From Candidatus Rifleibacteriota bacterium (GTDB lineage: Bacteria; Riflebacteria; Ozemobacteria; Ozemobacterales; Ozemobacteraceae), in NCBI GenBank assembly GCA_029560455.1, contig JAKQKW010000420.1, forward strand, positions 1-5,762: DNA of 5,762 nucleotides, in the 5' to 3' direction. Position 1 is the stretch's first letter. The number at the start of each line of letters is the position of its first letter. A model generated the notes under the pieces. It saw nothing but the letters and a program-made list of their open reading frames with translations. It ran no database searches and was not told the origin of the DNA. Shown in pieces: positions 5,659-5,762 of this stretch. The position numbers were made by a program, and so were the translations under genes.

Positions 5659-5692
5659 AAAAAAATAGCGGCCTGCGGGCCGCTATTTTTTT
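5659..5692 (+). terminator. Rho-independent terminator, strong and probably bidirectional
   Basis: A perfect inverted repeat has 15-bp arms, A7 followed by TAGCGGCC (5659-5673) and GGCCGCTA followed by T7 (5678-5692), around a TGCG tetraloop. The GC core of the stem and the T7 tract make a textbook terminator 14 nt after the gspF-like stop codon. The A-run on the left would act as a U-run for transcripts arriving from the right. Confidence 0.95.
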
Positions 5693-5711
5693 ATGAAATT
5701 TATTTTTTTGC

Positions 5712-5717
5712 TATAAA
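5712..5717 (+). promoter_or_regulatory. Possible -10 element of the next gene
   Basis: TATAAA (5712-5717) lies in AT-rich DNA just past the terminator and is correctly oriented to transcribe a gene beginning beyond the right edge. No convincing -35 is present at 16-18 bp; only T-rich sequence from the terminator is there. Confidence 0.25.
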
Positions 5718-5745
5718 GTTTTGTTTTGCAGTTGTCGAATGATGT

Positions 5746-5752
5746 AAAGGGG
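5746..5752 (+). promoter_or_regulatory. Strong Shine-Dalgarno for a gene starting beyond the window
   Basis: AAAGGGG (5746-5752 including flanks) is a near-ideal ribosome-binding sequence, but no start codon at suitable spacing occurs before the window ends at 5762. A coding start within a few bases past the edge is expected. Confidence 0.4.
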
Positions 5753-5762
5753 ATATTAATTT

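Overview
The window reads as chromosomal DNA from a diderm (Gram-negative type) bacterium. The support is a complete sigma-54 gene, a signal-peptide-bearing polysaccharide-export-like protein, a type II secretion/type IV pilus pseudopilin and an inner-membrane GspF/PilC platform protein. Base composition is moderate by eye and promoters look like ordinary sigma-70 sites. I cannot place the organism to genus. rpoN lacks its usual proteobacterial neighbours (lptB upstream, hpf/ptsN downstream), and the pseudopilin module is unusual, so a deep-branching or poorly cultured lineage is plausible, but that is inference.

Layout. Positions 2-208 (+) hold a short unrecognised protein, possibly the tail of a longer gene running in from the left. 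It converges on 320-1339 (-), a Rpn/PD-(D/E)XK nuclease family protein. That gene is divergent from rpoN (best start 1553, ending 3007, +). The roughly 210 bp between the two start codons hold two back-to-back sigma-70-like promoters, each with a 17-bp spacer, and a 27-bp dyad lying almost exactly midway between them. After a 162-bp AT-rich gap with a Fur-box-like sequence comes a compact three-gene unit on the + strand: a secreted Poly_export protein with two carboxypeptidase-regulatory-like domains (3170-4030), a GspG-like pseudopilin (4023-4445, overlapping by 8 bp) and a GspF/PilC protein (4479-5645). A perfect 15-bp-stem terminator at 5659-5692 closes the unit. A strong ribosome-binding sequence at the right edge suggests another gene begins just outside the window.

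How the genes may work together. The three-gene unit looks like part of an envelope-spanning pilus or secretion apparatus: a periplasmic or outer-membrane-associated partner, a fibre subunit and the membrane platform. No ATPase, prepilin peptidase or secretin is present in the window, so these must be encoded elsewhere. Sigma-54 often controls pili and exopolysaccharide in other bacteria, but I found no -24/-12 (GG-N10-GC) promoter in front of this unit, so a direct link is not supported here. The Rpn-family gene is probably an accessory, mobile-type gene.
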